5,797 nucleotides of DNA from an uncultured Collinsella sp. (GTDB taxonomy: Bacteria; Actinomycetota; Coriobacteriia; Coriobacteriales; Coriobacteriaceae): NCBI GenBank assembly GCA_900550205.1, contig URRJ01000112.1:1-5797 (forward strand). Reading direction: 5' to 3'. Position numbers and translations under genes: made by a program. Under the pieces are notes generated by a model. It saw only the letters and a list, made by a program, of their open reading frames with translations. It made no database searches and was not told where the DNA came from. Positions 5,592 through 5,797 of the stretch are shown here, in pieces (within the stretch, counting starts at the first letter, position 1; each line of letters starts with the position of its first letter).

Positions 5592-5641
5592 AAGGGGCGG
5601 AGGTGCATGCACGGGCATTGCATCCCCGCCCCTTGCTTGTT
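5592..5641. terminator. Strong hairpin terminator between convergent genes
   Basis: AAGGGGCGG (5592-5600) pairs perfectly with CCGCCCCTT (5626-5634). Inner pairs 5602-5603/5624-5625, 5604-5607/5619-5622 and 5608-5610/5615-5617 extend the stem with small bulges, leaving loop 5611-5614. The plus-strand tail TTGCTTGTT is only moderately T-rich and the minus side reads CCTTTCGC. It probably ends the phosphatase transcript and may also stop the leftward gene whose stop codon is at 5681. Confidence 0.75.
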
Positions 5642-5678
5642 GAGCTGCCGAGTCTTTGCGCTAAGCGTTTAAGCCTGG

Positions 5679-5797
5679 CTAGAACCACCGTGCAATTTGG
5701 TGGGTGAGCAGGCCCATCGGGACCTGCGGCGCGGCGCCGCTGACCAGAGCGGCGGGGAATAGCGCGGCGACGGTAAAGTTGAACGGTTCTTTGCCCG
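5679..5797 (-). CDS. C-terminal end of an unrecognised hydrophobic protein (partial)
   Basis: Reading leftward from the right edge, 38 codons run in frame to a TAG at 5681-5679. The fragment starts GKEPFNFTVAALFPAAL and ends LLTHQIARWF. It is rich in Ala, Pro, Leu and Phe, and its central part is hydrophobic enough for a membrane-associated segment. I do not recognise the family from this stretch. Coding is inferred from codon composition, the sensible C-terminus and the convergent arrangement with a terminator hairpin just beyond the stop. It is too short to exclude a chance open frame. Confidence 0.55.
   Translation of the reverse strand, partial: GKEPFNFTVAALFPAALVSGAAPQVPMGLLTHQIARWF

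Overview
The window is GC-rich bacterial DNA, tightly packed with genes on both strands. Start codons are mostly ATG, with one GTG, and are preceded by purine-rich ribosome binding sites such as AAGGAG and ACGAAAGGA. GC-rich codon use, the Gram-positive style ribosome binding sites and the gene set suggest a high-GC Gram-positive gut bacterium, most likely a Coriobacteriia member such as Collinsella. That placement rests on general resemblance only, because no rRNA or other marker gene is present.

Layout. (1) 1-825, minus: a DnaQ-like 3'-5' exonuclease whose C-terminus runs off the left edge. (2) 826-996: a divergent intergenic region with a candidate promoter, a 16-bp direct repeat spaced at 30 bp and a CTAGG/CCTAG inverted repeat. 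(3) 997-2085, plus: a polytopic heavy-metal exporter-like permease (ArsP_2/DUF2899 type) with a very His- and Asp/Glu-rich central loop. (4) 2086-2249: two terminators, one for each of two converging transcripts. (5) 3335-2250, minus: a two-gene operon in which a six-helix HdeD/DUF308 membrane protein is followed, with no gap, by a YaiI/YqxD (UPF0178) protein. (6) 3336-3596: a divergent intergenic and leader region. (7) 3597-5546, plus: a nitroreductase-family protein, then two tandem, clearly paralogous histidine phosphatases. A 13-bp-arm palindrome sits directly in front of the first phosphatase. (8) 5547-5678: a strong hairpin terminator between convergent genes. (9) 5679-5797, minus: the last 38 codons of an unrecognised hydrophobic protein.

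How the genes relate. The permease is probably a stand-alone metal-homeostasis gene under its own, possibly metal-responsive, promoter. The DUF308 and YaiI genes are probably translationally coupled. The nitroreductase and the two phosphatases may share one transcript, because no convincing terminator separates them. The two phosphatases look like a local duplication. I found no CRISPR array, tRNA, rRNA, insertion sequence or phage gene. No clear undescribed multi-gene system is visible. The most distinctive signals are the metal permease with its upstream repeats, the palindrome before the phosphatase pair, and the unusual N-terminal region of the exonuclease.
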